Source of the DNA: Herbaspirillum sp. CF444
GTDB taxonomy: Bacteria; Pseudomonadota; Gammaproteobacteria; Burkholderiales; Burkholderiaceae_D
DNA length: 64,000 nt
NCBI RefSeq assembly: GCF_000282135.1
Contig: NZ_AKJW01000083.1
Span: forward strand, 148,679-212,678
Direction: 5' to 3'
Shown here: piece after piece, positions 47,052 through 56,102 of the stretch
Numbering within the stretch: position 1 is the first letter of the stretch
How the letters are laid out: each line of letters starts with the position of its first letter
Program-made: the position numbers and the translations under genes
The notes under the pieces: generated by a model
The model's database searches: none
Told to the model about the DNA's origin: nothing
What the model saw: the letters and a program-made list of their open reading frames with translations, nothing else

Positions 47052-47501
47052 GCCTCGCCTCGCGTTTGATCGACACGGCGTCATCGCATCGGCAGACGCG
47101 ATGATCCGTGTATGGGAGCAAGTATAAAAAGATGCACGGGAGAAGTTCGTCAGCGCGGCGTAAAACGCTGAAAAGTTTTGCAAAGAAAGGAACGTCGAAG
47201 AAACGACAAGAGCGTGCCGGTCGCGAGCAAAAAGGAAGGTTCGCACAGATGAAAATTTTGCACTTCTTCTTTTCACGCCGGGTCGGCATGATCATGAATG
47301 AAGATGAACGGAGCCGTCATGCAAGGGATGATCTCAATGACAATGAAATGTGTAGATGCAATTGCAAAAGCGCACATTTGTTGTCGAATTTCTTGATGGA
47401 ACGGCAATGAAACGAAAATATTTCATCCGTTTTGCACAAGTGACGCCACGCCCGATCTTCGCTTCGTGCTAGGATTTTGCTATTCAAGGGAGAGTTACAG
47501 A
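47052..47501. other. Intergenic region between small membrane genes and 62-aa gene
   Basis: About 450 bases without a supported gene. A 100-codon plus-strand frame at 47108-47410 is very rich in Lys/Arg/Ser and lacks a ribosome site, so I do not call it. No strong hairpin was seen. Confidence 0.4.
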
Positions 47502-47690
47502 ATGTCCGACGGTCACGATTGCGTTGAACTACCGACCATCATCAACAATGTTGAGTATGTGCTTCAGAGCCGTACGGTAGCGGCTACGGATGGGGTGCAG
47601 TACAGCGAATACCGTGTGCTGCTGGAGGGCCTTGTTGTCAAATCATGGACGCCTGGCGACATCCGCGCCTACTTCTCGATTCCCGGCTGA
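47502..47690 (+). CDS. Hypothetical 62-residue protein
   Basis: A small acidic protein (starts MSDGHDCVELPTIINNVEYV) with a clear ribosome site AAGGGAGAG at 47486-47494, eight bases before ATG 47502. Its pattern of alternating polar and hydrophobic residues suggests a small beta-rich fold. It stands alone and is convergent with the CheY-like gene 36 bases downstream. No family recognised. Confidence 0.6.
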   Translation: MSDGHDCVELPTIINNVEYVLQSRTVAATDGVQYSEYRVLLEGLVVKSWTPGDIRAYFSIPG

Positions 47691-47726
47691 AAAGCGCACT
47701 TCGCTGCAAGTGCGCCGGCATGACGA

Positions 47727-48128
47727 TCAGCTCGCCATGCTTGCACGCCGCGCCAGAATCTTCTCGATCTTTTCTTTCAGCGTTGCTGCGTTGAACGGCT
47801 TGACGATATAGCCGTCCGCGCCGGCTTGCGCCGCTTCCACGATATTCTCTTTCTTCGCTTCCGCAGTGATCATCAGCACAGGCAAATGCGCCAGCGACGG
47901 TGTTGCGCGAATCTTCTTGAGAAGAGCAAGGCCGTCCATCACCGGCATGTTCCAGTCCGTCAGAACAAACGTGATCGATGCGGCGCCGGCTTCCAGAATC
48001 TTCATTGCGGCAGACCCGTCTTCGGCTTCGGCCATTTTGGTGAATTCAAGCTCCTTGAGCAAACCGGTAACGATGCGCCTCATGGTGGAGAAGTCATCCA
48101 CTACCAGAAAATATTGATCATCTTTCAT
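47727..48128 (-). CDS. CheY-like single-domain response regulator
   Basis: A 133-residue receiver domain with acidic pocket [10 protein letters not shown], phosphoacceptor Asp in LTDWNMP (about D58), Thr in MITAEA near 88 and Lys in IVKPFN (about K110). These are the CheY hallmarks, including the short C-terminal helix. CheY switches flagellar rotation when phosphorylated. It is unlinked to other chemotaxis genes in this window, so it may serve another pathway. Confidence 0.88.
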   Translation of the reverse strand: MKDDQYFLVVDDFSTMRRIVTGLLKELEFTKMAEAEDGSAAMKILEAGAASITFVLTDWNMPVMDGLALLKKIRATPSLAHLPVLMITAEAKKENIVEAAQAGADGYIVKPFNAATLKEKIEKILARRASMAS

Positions 48129-48652
48129 TTGAATAATTTGTGTCTTGCAGTGTTAAGAGTGAGAGAAATTATCTAAATTTTTCTATTTTTTTCGCATTTT
48201 AAGGCGCTTCGAATTATTTCAATATTTTGCCGCAAACCAACAATATAAATATTGTTTTTAATAAAAAAGACTAATAATCATCAGAAAAATAACGAATATT
48301 GGCCCCACTATCTAAAGACATTGCCAATCAACGAGGCGTTCCTGATCTGTATAGCGAAATCATTAAAGTATTTTTTCGTATAAAAACACGAAATAGCTGA
48401 ATCAAGCACCTTTGCCTTCCTAAACTCGGGCAAACTTCATGCCTATGCTGCGCACCGGGTAGAGAACGAGTCACCGGTCGATGACACGCTCGCGCCACTG
48501 TGATCGGAGAAACGTCCATTGATCAAGGCGGCGGCCTGGGAACGCATGCATATGGCCGCTCAAGAATCGTTTTTTAGCGAGGAACCGGAAAGACCAGCAC
48601 TCTTCTAAAGTTTTCGTTGGCACCTACGCCCTTCTCACTTCAGGAGTTTCAC
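48129..48652. other. AT-rich intergenic region upstream of a CheY-like gene and a lipoprotein gene
   Basis: About 520 bases. 48130-48330 is strongly AT-rich, unlike its surroundings. A 29-codon TTG frame at 48519-48608 with GGAG (48506-48509) is the only coding-like item and remains unproven. No hairpin with a T tract was seen. Confidence 0.4.
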
Positions 48653-48907
48653 ATGTCGTTGCGATTTTCCGTCTTGCTGTCTTTTTGTTTGCTGCTAGCG
48701 GCATGCACCAAGATTACTCAAGAAAACTATTCGAAATTATCTGCAGGAATGCACAAGGAAGACGTGGAAAAATTGTTGGGTAAACCCACTGATTGTTCTG
48801 GAGCACTGGGCATGTCGAGTTGTACATGGCGTGACAAAGACAGCTCCGTCAGCGTGCAATACGCCGGCGACAAAGTACTGATGTTCTCAGGACAAGGGCT
48901 GAAGTAG
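48653..48907 (+). CDS. Small lipoprotein, SmpA/BamE-like pattern
   Basis: An 84-residue lipoprotein: signal peptide with lipobox LLLAAC (Cys about residue 18), then NYSKLSAGMHKEDVEKLLGKPTDC, the two-helix pattern seen in SmpA/OmlA-like and DUF3862-type proteins, and a short beta hairpin. AGGAG at 48642-48646, six bases before ATG 48653, fixes the start. An outer-membrane location is likely. Not long enough to be BamE itself. Confidence 0.78.
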   Translation: MSLRFSVLLSFCLLLAACTKITQENYSKLSAGMHKEDVEKLLGKPTDCSGALGMSSCTWRDKDSSVSVQYAGDKVLMFSGQGLK

Positions 48908-48909
48908 AA

Positions 48910-49131
48910 CTACTTCTTCAACAGCTCAATAGCGTCTTCAGCAACGCTGCGCAAATTGGTGATCGTGGCGTTCAGATCGGCCAATTCACGTGCCGTAGGA
49001 GGTTCATCCATCCCTCCCTTCACCAGCGACGCCTTGATGATCGTCGCCGCCATGTGCCAGGCTGCACGATTATGCGCGTTGATCAACTCCCTGCGGATCC
49101 GCTCCAGTTCCGCTTTCTTCGTTTTATCCAT
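48910..49131 (-). CDS. Hypothetical 73-residue helical protein
   Basis: A small, charged, probably all-helical protein (MDKTKKAELERIRRELINAH start; ends EDAIELLKK). It is open further upstream to a TTG at 49176, but ATG 49131 is a more natural start. Convergent with the lipoprotein gene two bases away. No recognisable motif. Function unknown. Confidence 0.5.
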   Translation of the reverse strand: MDKTKKAELERIRRELINAHNRAAWHMAATIIKASLVKGGMDEPPTARELADLNATITNLRSVAEDAIELLKK

Positions 49132-49422
49132 CGCTATCTTTAGCTTGTCGGTTGGTCGAATCTGACTGCCGCCCAAGTTTCATGAAATTTCCATGCGGAA
49201 ATATAACATGAAGCCCCGGGATCATACTATGCATCAATTCTTTCAAGCTCGTGACTCGCATTCAGTACAGTATATTGTTACTGCGCAATAAACCTTACAC
49301 CTTATTTGTTAACTGAAATGAATAATTTTGAATATTAAATAGAATTTTTTACATGCACCTGATCTACGTCAATGTATCTCCTGGCCTGACGCCGTCAAGC
49401 AGAGACCGTCAAGTTCATCCCA

Positions 49423-50463
49423 TTACCAGCCCGTAGCCAGTTCATGCGTCAGTTCGGCGGCTGGAATCTCTTTGCAGCCACGCGCATTCTGGCCCGACCA
49501 TAATGGCGAGAAATCCCCGCTGCCCTGGCTCTCCGCCTTGCTGCGCAACGGTGAGATAGCGGAAGTCGCCAGCGGAAAGGCCGGCGCAGCGGCGCTTAAC
49601 GCGCCCAGCTCGCGCATGAGGCGGTTGACCACGCCACGCGCGGGGCCGCCGGTAAACAGATTGGTCAGCGCCGTATGTTCCACGGCATCGCTCTTCAATA
49701 TGGCGCGATGAATCGCGCTGGTGCTTGCTTCGGGCGTGAGCATATAGGCCGTGCCGATCTGCACGCCCGCCGCGCCCAGCAGTTTTGCAGCGGCCACGCC
49801 TTTGGCGTCGACGATGCCGCCGGTGGCGATCACGGGGACGTTTACTGCACGCACGATTTGCGGCAGCAAGGCGAAGGTGCCGAGCTGCGTGGAAATGTCA
49901 TGCGACAGGAAAAAACCGCGATGTCCTCCCGCTTCCAGACCTTGCGCGATGATGGCGTCGACGCCCTGCTCTTCGAGCCAGCGTGCTTCCGCCACGGTGG
50001 TTGCCGAGGACAGGACTTTGGCGCCCCAGCTGCGTACGCGCGCCAGCAATGCGGCGCTGGGCAAGCCGAAATGGAAACTGACCACGGCCGGCTTGAATTC
50101 ACTCAGCAATTCGGCGGCTTCTTCCGTGAACGGCGCGCGGCCGGGGCCGGTCGGGATGGCGTCGGCATCGATGCCGAATTCCCGGTAATACGGCGCCAGC
50201 GCAGCGCGCCAGGCGGCCTCGCGCGCCGCATCGGGTTCGGGCGGGATGTGGGCAAAGAAATTGACGTTGTAAGGTTTGTCGGTGCCTGCCCGGATTTGCG
50301 TCAGTTCCTTGCGCAAGGCGTCGGAAGTGAGCATGGCGCACGGCAGGGAACCCAGTCCGCCGGCATTGGATACGGCGGTGACCAGTGCATGGCCCTGTAC
50401 GCCAGCCATTGGCGCCTGGATGATTGGCAAATCTATGCCGAGCAGCTGCTGCAACGATTCCAT
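49423..50463 (-). CDS. Nitronate monooxygenase (2-nitropropane dioxygenase family)
   Basis: A 346-residue FMN-dependent TIM-barrel enzyme oxidising alkyl nitronates. Visible: LPIIQAPMAGVQGHALVTAVSNAGGLGSLP at the N-terminus (FMN loop), GAKVLSSATTVAEARWLEEQGVDAIIAQGLEAGGHRG near residue 148, and VPVIATGGIVDAKGVAAAKLLGAAGVQIGTAY near 210. GGAGA precedes the start. It stands alone. Other FMN enzymes of this fold are possible. Confidence 0.87.
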   Translation of the reverse strand: MESLQQLLGIDLPIIQAPMAGVQGHALVTAVSNAGGLGSLPCAMLTSDALRKELTQIRAGTDKPYNVNFFAHIPPEPDAAREAAWRAALAPYYREFGIDADAIPTGPGRAPFTEEAAELLSEFKPAVVSFHFGLPSAALLARVRSWGAKVLSSATTVAEARWLEEQGVDAIIAQGLEAGGHRGFFLSHDISTQLGTFALLPQIVRAVNVPVIATGGIVDAKGVAAAKLLGAAGVQIGTAYMLTPEASTSAIHRAILKSDAVEHTALTNLFTGGPARGVVNRLMRELGALSAAAPAFPLATSAISPLRSKAESQGSGDFSPLWSGQNARGCKEIPAAELTHELATGW

Positions 50464-50710
50464 GTTTTCTCCGGTCTATCGTGATACGTCGAACAGATGA
50501 CGACAAACGTTTCGACGCGCTTTCTTGCGCTGAACGAAAATTTTCAAGCCATCTCGTGCAACAAAACTATCCAAGCGATAAGTATATCGGGGAGTCCGAA
50601 ATGATGTTGCCACGACCTTGCTTGTTACGGATCCTTACGTTCTGCTTCGACTTGTGACCTTGCCGATAATTTACAATTGCAGTATCGACTCACATCAGGA
50701 GATTCCAGGC

Positions 50711-51322
50711 ATGCGCCGCTTGCTTCCTTCGTTATCCGTTTCCGCCTTGCTGATCGCCGGTGTCGCCGGCCTGGCTGGCTGCTCGACGTCGAAACCGTCG
50801 TTCTATCATCAGGAAGACTTCAGCGAAACCGATACCTATTCCCGCAGCTTCGGCGCCAGCGACAACGCCGTCTGCGAAGCCGCGCGCCGCGCCTTGCTGG
50901 GCCAGGGTTACATCATCAGCAAAGCGCAGGCCAATATCGTTGACGGCACCAAGAGCTTCCAACCGGAAGCCGATCAGCATGTGGAAATCGCTTTCCACAT
51001 CGTCTGTGCCGCCAACGGCAAGGCCGATCACAATGCCTCTTTGTTTGTGAGCGCGACCCAGGATCGCTATGCGCTGAAGAAGACCAACAATTCCGCCAGC
51101 CTTGGCGTCGGCGTGTTGGGTTCGGTGTCGATGCCGTTCGGCTCCAGTGACGATTCGCTGGTGCGCGTGGCCAGCGAGACCATCCGCTCCGGCCATTTCT
51201 ACGACCGCTTCTTCGGCGCAGTGGAGCGTTACCTGACGCCGGGAGAAGAGGATGCAGTCAAGGCCAGCAAGGTCGAATTGGATGGCCCGGTTGCGCAACC
51301 AGAAAAAAAGGAGTCCAAATAG
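50711..51322 (+). CDS. DUF2242 lipoprotein
   Basis: A 203-residue exported lipoprotein with signal peptide and lipobox LAGC near residue 24, then SFYHQEDFSETDTYSRSFGA typical of DUF2242 proteins. The family is of unknown function. AGGAG at about 50697-50701 lies upstream of ATG 50711. The last codons (KKESK stop) overlap a terminator hairpin belonging to the opposite strand. Confidence 0.8.
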   Translation: MRRLLPSLSVSALLIAGVAGLAGCSTSKPSFYHQEDFSETDTYSRSFGASDNAVCEAARRALLGQGYIISKAQANIVDGTKSFQPEADQHVEIAFHIVCAANGKADHNASLFVSATQDRYALKKTNNSASLGVGVLGSVSMPFGSSDDSLVRVASETIRSGHFYDRFFGAVERYLTPGEEDAVKASKVELDGPVAQPEKKESK

Positions 51323-51328
51323 GACTCC
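51303..51328 (-). terminator. Minus-strand Rho-independent terminator inside the end of the DUF2242 gene
   Basis: Read on the minus strand: GGAGTCC, five-base loop, GGACTCC, then seven T. It is positioned downstream of the Tyr/Pro-rich exported protein gene (51474-51779) and lies within the last codons of the convergent gene. Confidence 0.85.
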
Positions 51329-51421
51329 CTTGATGATGTTGTCGCCTGCTGCCTGATTTTGAGGCGAAACAACTAAGTTCCATCGAATCAATCACTTGGC
51401 AACTTCCTCACGACTTGCTCA

Positions 51422-51454
51422 CACACTTACCCACAGTTTTTGTGGGTAAGTGTG
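51422..51454. other. Perfect 14-bp hairpin between convergent genes
   Basis: CACACTTACCCACA (51422-51435) and TGTGGGTAAGTGTG (51441-51454) around a 5-base loop. No T tract on either strand, so it is not a normal terminator. It lies between the terminator above and the stop of the exported protein gene. Confidence 0.75.
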
Positions 51455-51473
51455 GGTAACTCGGCGTATCGGA

Positions 51474-51779
51474 CTACCAACGGCGATCGTAATAGCCATG
51501 ATGACGGTAGCCATGGCGATAATAACCACGGCCATAACCGCGATAGTAGTAACCGCCCGGTTCAACATAGATTGGTGCAGGGGCGACATAAACCGGAGGC
51601 GGCGGCGCATAATAGACCGGAGCTGGCGCATAATAGACCGGTGGTGGTGGCGCCGCATACATCGGCACGCCGATATTGATGCCGACGCCGACATGCGCGG
51701 CCATCGCCGGAGCCGCAAACAGACTTGCGGCGAGAACGCCAACCGATACGACTGTCACGGAAAGAAGGGATTTTTTCAC
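51474..51779 (-). CDS. Exported Tyr/Pro-rich protein
   Basis: A 101-residue protein with signal peptide ending PAMAA near residue 28 and a mature part of repeated PVYYAP / PPPVYV units followed by a Gly/Tyr/Arg/His-rich tail (GYYYRGYGRGYYRHGYRHH). This low-complexity pattern occurs in small envelope proteins of beta-proteobacteria. The role is unknown; a disordered or surface-associated protein is inferred. Its terminator is at 51303-51328. Confidence 0.7.
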   Translation of the reverse strand: MKKSLLSVTVVSVGVLAASLFAAPAMAAHVGVGINIGVPMYAAPPPPVYYAPAPVYYAPPPPVYVAPAPIYVEPGGYYYRGYGRGYYRHGYRHHGYYDRRW

Positions 51780-52041
51780 GATGGCTCCTTGGGTGCACCT
51801 GAAGATGCATATTGCTAACTAACGACGCTAATGCGCTCGTTAAACTGTTAACACCATTTAAATCCAATTCGAGCCCGATAACCAGTCAGTACCCGGTAAG
51901 CCTTGTAACAAGATGCTACAAATTCCTGACCGGGCTTCACATTTCCCCTTGTCCCCTTAAAGTACAGGCGTAAAAAAACGGACACTGCTTCTGCAATGCC
52001 CGCCTCTGTCGATTTGCCGGTCGCCCGGCCATTCAAAAAAA

Positions 52042-52557
52042 TCAGGCCGCGTTCAGCACCGGCGCGACGCTCTGCCCAGCCTCAAGACGCGCGATCTTGC
52101 CGACGGTGTCGGCGCAGGCGCGCGCGGCTTCCCGGCCCTTGACCACGAAATGCTCGTGGAAGAATTGCTGATGCTCGCCATGCGAATGGAAATGATGCGG
52201 CGTCAGCACGGCGGAGAACACCGGCACTTCGGTTTCCAGCTGTACGCTCATCAGGGAGTTGATCACTGCCGTGGCGACGAAATCGTGACGGTAAATGCCG
52301 CCGTCAACCACCAGGCCGGAAGCTACAATGCCGGCGTACTTGCCGGTCTTGGCCAACAGCTTGGCGTGCAGGGGGATTTCAAACGCGCCGGGGACCTCGA
52401 AGAAATCGATGCTTGATTCCGGGAAACCGAGCCTGGCGATTTCAGCCGTGAACGAGAGACGGCATTGATCGACGATTTCCTTGTGCCAGCACGCCTGGAT
52501 AAAGGCGATGCGATTTTTGGCGGGAGCGGTATGGGTATGGTTTGCTGCGTGTTGCAT
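52042..52557 (-). CDS. ribH: 6,7-dimethyl-8-ribityllumazine synthase (RibH2 type)
   Basis: A 171-residue lumazine synthase joining 5-amino-6-ribitylaminouracil with 3,4-dihydroxy-2-butanone-4-phosphate in riboflavin synthesis. The family substrate loop VPGAFEIPLHAKLLAKTGKYAGIVASGLVVDGGIYRHDFVA is visible; the catalytic His and Arg region is altered to YRHDF, and the length and C-terminus match the type II (Brucella RibH2-like, decameric) group. An FMN riboswitch lies upstream on the same strand (52797-52644), and AGGAG overlaps a hairpin (52592-52570). No other rib gene is near. Confidence 0.9.
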   Translation of the reverse strand: MQHAANHTHTAPAKNRIAFIQACWHKEIVDQCRLSFTAEIARLGFPESSIDFFEVPGAFEIPLHAKLLAKTGKYAGIVASGLVVDGGIYRHDFVATAVINSLMSVQLETEVPVFSAVLTPHHFHSHGEHQQFFHEHFVVKGREAARACADTVGKIARLEAGQSVAPVLNAA

Positions 52558-52569
52558 TTGTTCAGGACT

Positions 52570-52592
52570 CCTGTTTGGTGACTAAAAACAGG
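52570..52592 (-). promoter_or_regulatory. Ribosome-site-sequestering hairpin before ribH
   Basis: On the minus strand CCTGTTT pairs with AAACAGG; the second arm contains the first three bases of AGGAG (52572-52568), the ribH ribosome site. It would act as the expression platform of the upstream FMN aptamer, giving translational control. A second stem, GCGCATGCA/TGCATGCGC (52611-52619 and 52624-52632), lies between the two. Confidence 0.65.
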
Positions 52593-52643
52593 GCGCATGG
52601 GAACGAGCAGGCGCATGCAAACGTGCATGCGCGCAGCAAGTTT

Positions 52644-52797
52644 CCGTTCTCTTTCATCCGGACTATGACCGTCGGCCCCGGGATCTCACCAGGTCTGCTG
52701 ACCTTGACGGACTGGCGTCCGCCAAGCGCTCGCGGGCTCGTCGCAGAAACATCGCAACATTACCGCCGGTGGGGATTTCCACCCCGCCCCGAGAACA
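52644..52797 (-). ncRNA. FMN riboswitch (RFN element)
   Basis: On the minus strand, conserved RFN segments occur in order: the 5' GGGGCGGGGTGGAAATCCCC and ACCGGCGGTAA, the AGCCCGCGAGCG block, the GCAGACCTGGTGAGATCCC block, GGGGCCGACGGTCATAGTCC, and the closing GGATGAAAGAGAACGG. The aptamer binds FMN and turns off ribH. It ends about 86 bases before the start codon. Confidence 0.95.
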
Positions 52798-52896
52798 TCG
52801 TGTACAGAAAATTTCAAACTATTTCGAAATTTTCGCCACACGGAAATTTATCACGATTGCAAAAATGCTGCAGGGCACACAGCGATTCCAGACCGA

Positions 52897-53781
52897 TCAG
52901 GTGCGCGCACGATTCTGCAACGAGGCGATGCGCGACTCGATCGACGGATGACTGGAAAACAAACCCATCCACGACTCGCGGCCGGCAATGCCGGACGCCT
53001 GCAGGTTCTGCGGCAAGCCGTCGGACTCCATGCCGCCCAGACGGCGCAAGGCGCCGATCATCGGCGTCGGCGACCCCATCAGCGAAGCAGCACCGGCGTC
53101 CGCACGGTATTCGCGCTGGCGCGAAAAGTACATGACGATGATGCTGGCAAGGATGCCGAATACGATTTCGCACACCACCACCGTGACCATGTAGCCGATG
53201 CCGGGACCGGACGACTGCTCGTTATTGCGGCGCAACGCCGAATCGACGAAGTAGCCGACGATGCGCGCAAAGAACATGACGAAGGTATTCACCACGCCCT
53301 GAATCAGCGTCAGCGTGACCATGTCGCCATTGGCGATGTGTGCGACTTCGTGCGCCAGCACGGCTTCGACTTCTTCCCTGGTCATGCCTTGCAGCAGGCC
53401 GGTCGACACCGCCACCAGCGAATTGCTTTTGCTGGCACCGGTGGCGAAGGCGTTCGGCGGACCGTCGTAGACCGCGACTTCCGGCATGCTCAGCCCCGCG
53501 CGCGTGGCCAGGCGGTTGACGGTATCGACCAGCCACATTTCGGTGGAGTTTTGCGGCTGCTCGATGACGCGCGCGCCGGTGGACCACTTGGCGATGGTCT
53601 TGGACATCAGCAGCGAAATGAACGAGCCGCCGAAGCCCATCAATGCACAGAACATCAGCAACATGCCGAAGTTGAGGCCGTTGGCCGTCATGTAGCGATT
53701 GATGCCGAGGATGCTGGCGGTCACGCTCAGGACCAGCATCACGGCCAGATTGGTGACGAGAAAAAGAATGACGCGTTTCAT
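52897..53781 (-). CDS. htpX: Membrane metalloprotease HtpX
   Basis: A 294-residue zinc protease of the inner membrane that degrades misfolded membrane proteins. Two N-terminal membrane spans ([40 protein letters not shown]), zinc motif HEVAH (about residues 144-148), further spans near 155-220, and the third ligand region [10 protein letters not shown] near 222. ATG 53781 gives the E. coli-like length; the open frame extends further upstream. Confidence 0.93.
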   Translation of the reverse strand: MKRVILFLVTNLAVMLVLSVTASILGINRYMTANGLNFGMLLMFCALMGFGGSFISLLMSKTIAKWSTGARVIEQPQNSTEMWLVDTVNRLATRAGLSMPEVAVYDGPPNAFATGASKSNSLVAVSTGLLQGMTREEVEAVLAHEVAHIANGDMVTLTLIQGVVNTFVMFFARIVGYFVDSALRRNNEQSSGPGIGYMVTVVVCEIVFGILASIIVMYFSRQREYRADAGAASLMGSPTPMIGALRRLGGMESDGLPQNLQASGIAGRESWMGLFSSHPSIESRIASLQNRART

Positions 53782-53892
53782 GGTGCTTCCTAAATAAAAA
53801 GACGAGAAGTTGCGGCAGCGAAGCCGCCGCCGCAGGGCGATAACATTAAGGACGTAAGAGAGCCGGTCGGCCGCACTGGGCCGACAGCGCAC

Positions 53893-54294
53893 TCAAGCGA
53901 GCGGAGGAGGACGCTGCAGATCGATGAACGCAGAAGTGCCGTCGTTCACGAGGGGATAAAAATGGGGAAAAGGATGCCAGTCCAGCGGCAAGGTGGCAAA
54001 GGGAACCGGCAAGGTCTGGTCTTCCAGATCGCCTTGCGCCGTCAGTTTTTTGGCGTCGGGCTGGTCGCCGGTGCCCGCTGCATCGGCCGGATCGCTCGCC
54101 TCGCCCTGGTTGGCATCGGCGATCTCGTCAGCCGGCTGCCATGCCGATCCTGGCGCATCGTCTGGCGAGCGCGCTTCAACAGCCGACACGATCGCCGATG
54201 TTGCATCCGGATGCTTTGCCACAGGCTCAAGCGTCCCTGCAAACAATTGCAAGGGAAACAGGAATGCCAGCAGCAAAAAGCAGAATCGGCGCAT
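53893..54294 (-). CDS. Hypothetical exported protein
   Basis: A 133-residue protein if started at ATG 54294, with a signal peptide (MRRFCFLLLAFLFPLQLFAG). The mature part is acidic and Asp/Ala-rich, and ends LQRPPPLA. Longer frames up to 54510 have no ribosome site. No domain recognised. It is located between htpX and a diguanylate cyclase gene on the same strand, 222 bases downstream of the latter. Confidence 0.5.
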   Translation of the reverse strand: MRRFCFLLLAFLFPLQLFAGTLEPVAKHPDATSAIVSAVEARSPDDAPGSAWQPADEIADANQGEASDPADAAGTGDQPDAKKLTAQGDLEDQTLPVPFATLPLDWHPFPHFYPLVNDGTSAFIDLQRPPPLA

Positions 54295-54516
54295 GAGCAA
54301 GGCGGTAAAAACGGCGAAAAACATCAAGGAGCGCATTATACGCAAGATCGGCAGGCGCACGGAGGCGGCCATATCGACAGACTGACGACACCCCAAGTTA
54401 CTCACAGAAAATGTGGTCAACCCTGTTGATAACTTGTTTATGACAACGCGCAGGCCGCGTCCGTTCAGCTTTTCCGGGAATTGTTCATGTTCCGTGCAAA
54501 GAAAGGACAAAGGGCA

Positions 54517-55473
54517 TTAAACGCCGCTGATGACCTGATTGCGTCCCTGCTTTTTCGCCCGGTACAACGCATCGTCCGCGCTGTCGAGCAGCGCCGTGCC
54601 GTCGCTGCCGATATCCGGCGTCATGGTACAGACGCCGACGCTGATGGTCATGTGCGTACCGGACTGAGACTTCTCATGCGGAATGCCGAGGTCGCTGACA
54701 CTGGCGCGCAAACGTTCGGCAAACTTCTCGGCCTGGGCCTTGGTGAAGCCCGGGATCAGCATGATGAACTCTTCCCCCCCATAACGCGCACAGACGTCGT
54801 TGGGACGGCGCATTTGTGCGCGCAGGATATTGGCGACCAGTTTCAGCGTCCTGTCGCCTTCGCTATGGCCGTAATGGTCGTTGTATTGCTTGAAATAATC
54901 GATGTCGATCATGAACAGCGACAAGCTGCTGCGATTGCGTTTGGCGTCGCGCAAGGCCAGCGCATAGCTTTCATCGAAGAAGCGACGATTGTAGATTCCG
55001 GTCAGACCGTCAGTGATGGCTTCCCGCTTGAGCGCGTCGGAATGCGACATGAGCATTTTTTCGCGCTTGACCGACGTGCTGGAGTCGCTGATCTGGATCA
55101 GGCATGTCGGCAAGCCGACATCGGATCGCAACGGCGTCATGATGATGGATTGATGCATGTGCACCGGCGCCTCGCTCCTGTCCTGCTCGACGAAGAGCGG
55201 TAACGGCGAGCGATGGAAGGCGCTCGACAAGATCGCCGGCAGGCCGTAACCGATGGCGTTGTTCAGGGCGCGCAGGAAGCCCGGCGTCAATTGCTCGCCG
55301 AACAACGCAATGATGTTTTGCGCGAGCGCCTGTTCCCGACCGATGCGGCTGTGACGACTCATCCAGTCATTCCATAACCGGATGTTCAGATCATGATCGA
55401 CCACGACGAGTCCCAGGTTCACGCTGTTGACAACATCGTCTGCCGAAAAACCGAGTGGCACTGGACTGCTCAT
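54517..55473 (-). CDS. PAS-like + GGDEF diguanylate cyclase
   Basis: A 318-residue cyclase. Residues ~10-130 form a PAS-like sensor (VNLGLVVVDHDLNIRLWNDWMSRHSRIG). The GGDEF domain begins near 155 (DGLTGIYNRRFFDE, FMIDIDYFKQYNDHYGHSEGD) with active-site GGEEF. A complete RxxD inhibitory site (RPND) precedes it, so product feedback should operate. Last gene of an operon with a CheC-like phosphatase (11 bases away) and a response regulator. Confidence 0.9.
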   Translation of the reverse strand: MSSPVPLGFSADDVVNSVNLGLVVVDHDLNIRLWNDWMSRHSRIGREQALAQNIIALFGEQLTPGFLRALNNAIGYGLPAILSSAFHRSPLPLFVEQDRSEAPVHMHQSIIMTPLRSDVGLPTCLIQISDSSTSVKREKMLMSHSDALKREAITDGLTGIYNRRFFDESYALALRDAKRNRSSLSLFMIDIDYFKQYNDHYGHSEGDRTLKLVANILRAQMRRPNDVCARYGGEEFIMLIPGFTKAQAEKFAERLRASVSDLGIPHEKSQSGTHMTISVGVCTMTPDIGSDGTALLDSADDALYRAKKQGRNQVISGV

Positions 55474-55484
55474 GGAGATACCGT

Positions 55485-56102
55485 TCAAAGAATAGTGTTC
55501 AGATACTGCTGAATATGCGTAATCAGCTTGCTCAGCGAGGTCGAACTGAGCAGGAAAATCAAGTGACCTTCGGTATGGTGTTTTTCCAGCACCAGATCGA
55601 TGTGCAAGATCAGGATGTAGTTGTCGTCCCGGCCTTGTTCGGCCAATCGCGCGGCAATTTCTTCCGGCGACGACATGCTGTAGGTCGGCAGCGAACTGCT
55701 GAGGCTGATCTTGAGCATGTCGGCCATGGCCGACAGACAGGCATTGAGGATGATGTTGCCGAGTTCGCACATGGCTTCCTGCTCGAATTCGGCAAGGTCG
55801 TCGATGCTCATCTGCGAACCCATCATGTCGCGCACGATCTCCAGCGCATAGTCTTCGTTGAACAAGAGCACCGCTTCGGCGGTGAAAGGTCCCGTGAACA
55901 TCTGGCTGACGGTGGCGAACTTGTCGTCCTTGAGCGTGAACACGCGGTTCGTCACCTCGGCGGCTTTGAGTATTTCGATGGACGGCACCGAGAGCAGGAC
56001 TTCTTCACCGACGATTTCGCTCAGGCTCAACGCCGCACGTCCCGCCCCGACGTTGAACACTTCTGTCAGCGCATCCAGTTCGATCTCTGAAAGTACCTTC
56101 AC
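55485..56102 (-). CDS. CheC-family protein
   Basis: A 205-residue CheC-like protein. The two phosphatase-type motifs are visible: ELDALTEVFNVGAGRAA near residue 8 and FEQEAMCELGNIILNACLS near 105, each with the Glu and Asn of the active helix. CheC/CheX/FliY proteins dephosphorylate CheY-like receivers. It overlaps the response regulator by GTGA and is followed by the cyclase gene, so it probably resets that regulator. Confidence 0.88.
   Translation of the reverse strand: MKVLSEIELDALTEVFNVGAGRAALSLSEIVGEEVLLSVPSIEILKAAEVTNRVFTLKDDKFATVSQMFTGPFTAEAVLLFNEDYALEIVRDMMGSQMSIDDLAEFEQEAMCELGNIILNACLSAMADMLKISLSSSLPTYSMSSPEEIAARLAEQGRDDNYILILHIDLVLEKHHTEGHLIFLLSSTSLSKLITHIQQYLNTIL

Noticed and set aside
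47108..47410. 100-codon plus-strand frame
   Set aside because: Extremely basic, low-complexity, and without a ribosome site.
51848..52036. 62-codon minus-strand frame after ribH
   Set aside because: Begins with TTG, has no ribosome site and no recognisable pattern.
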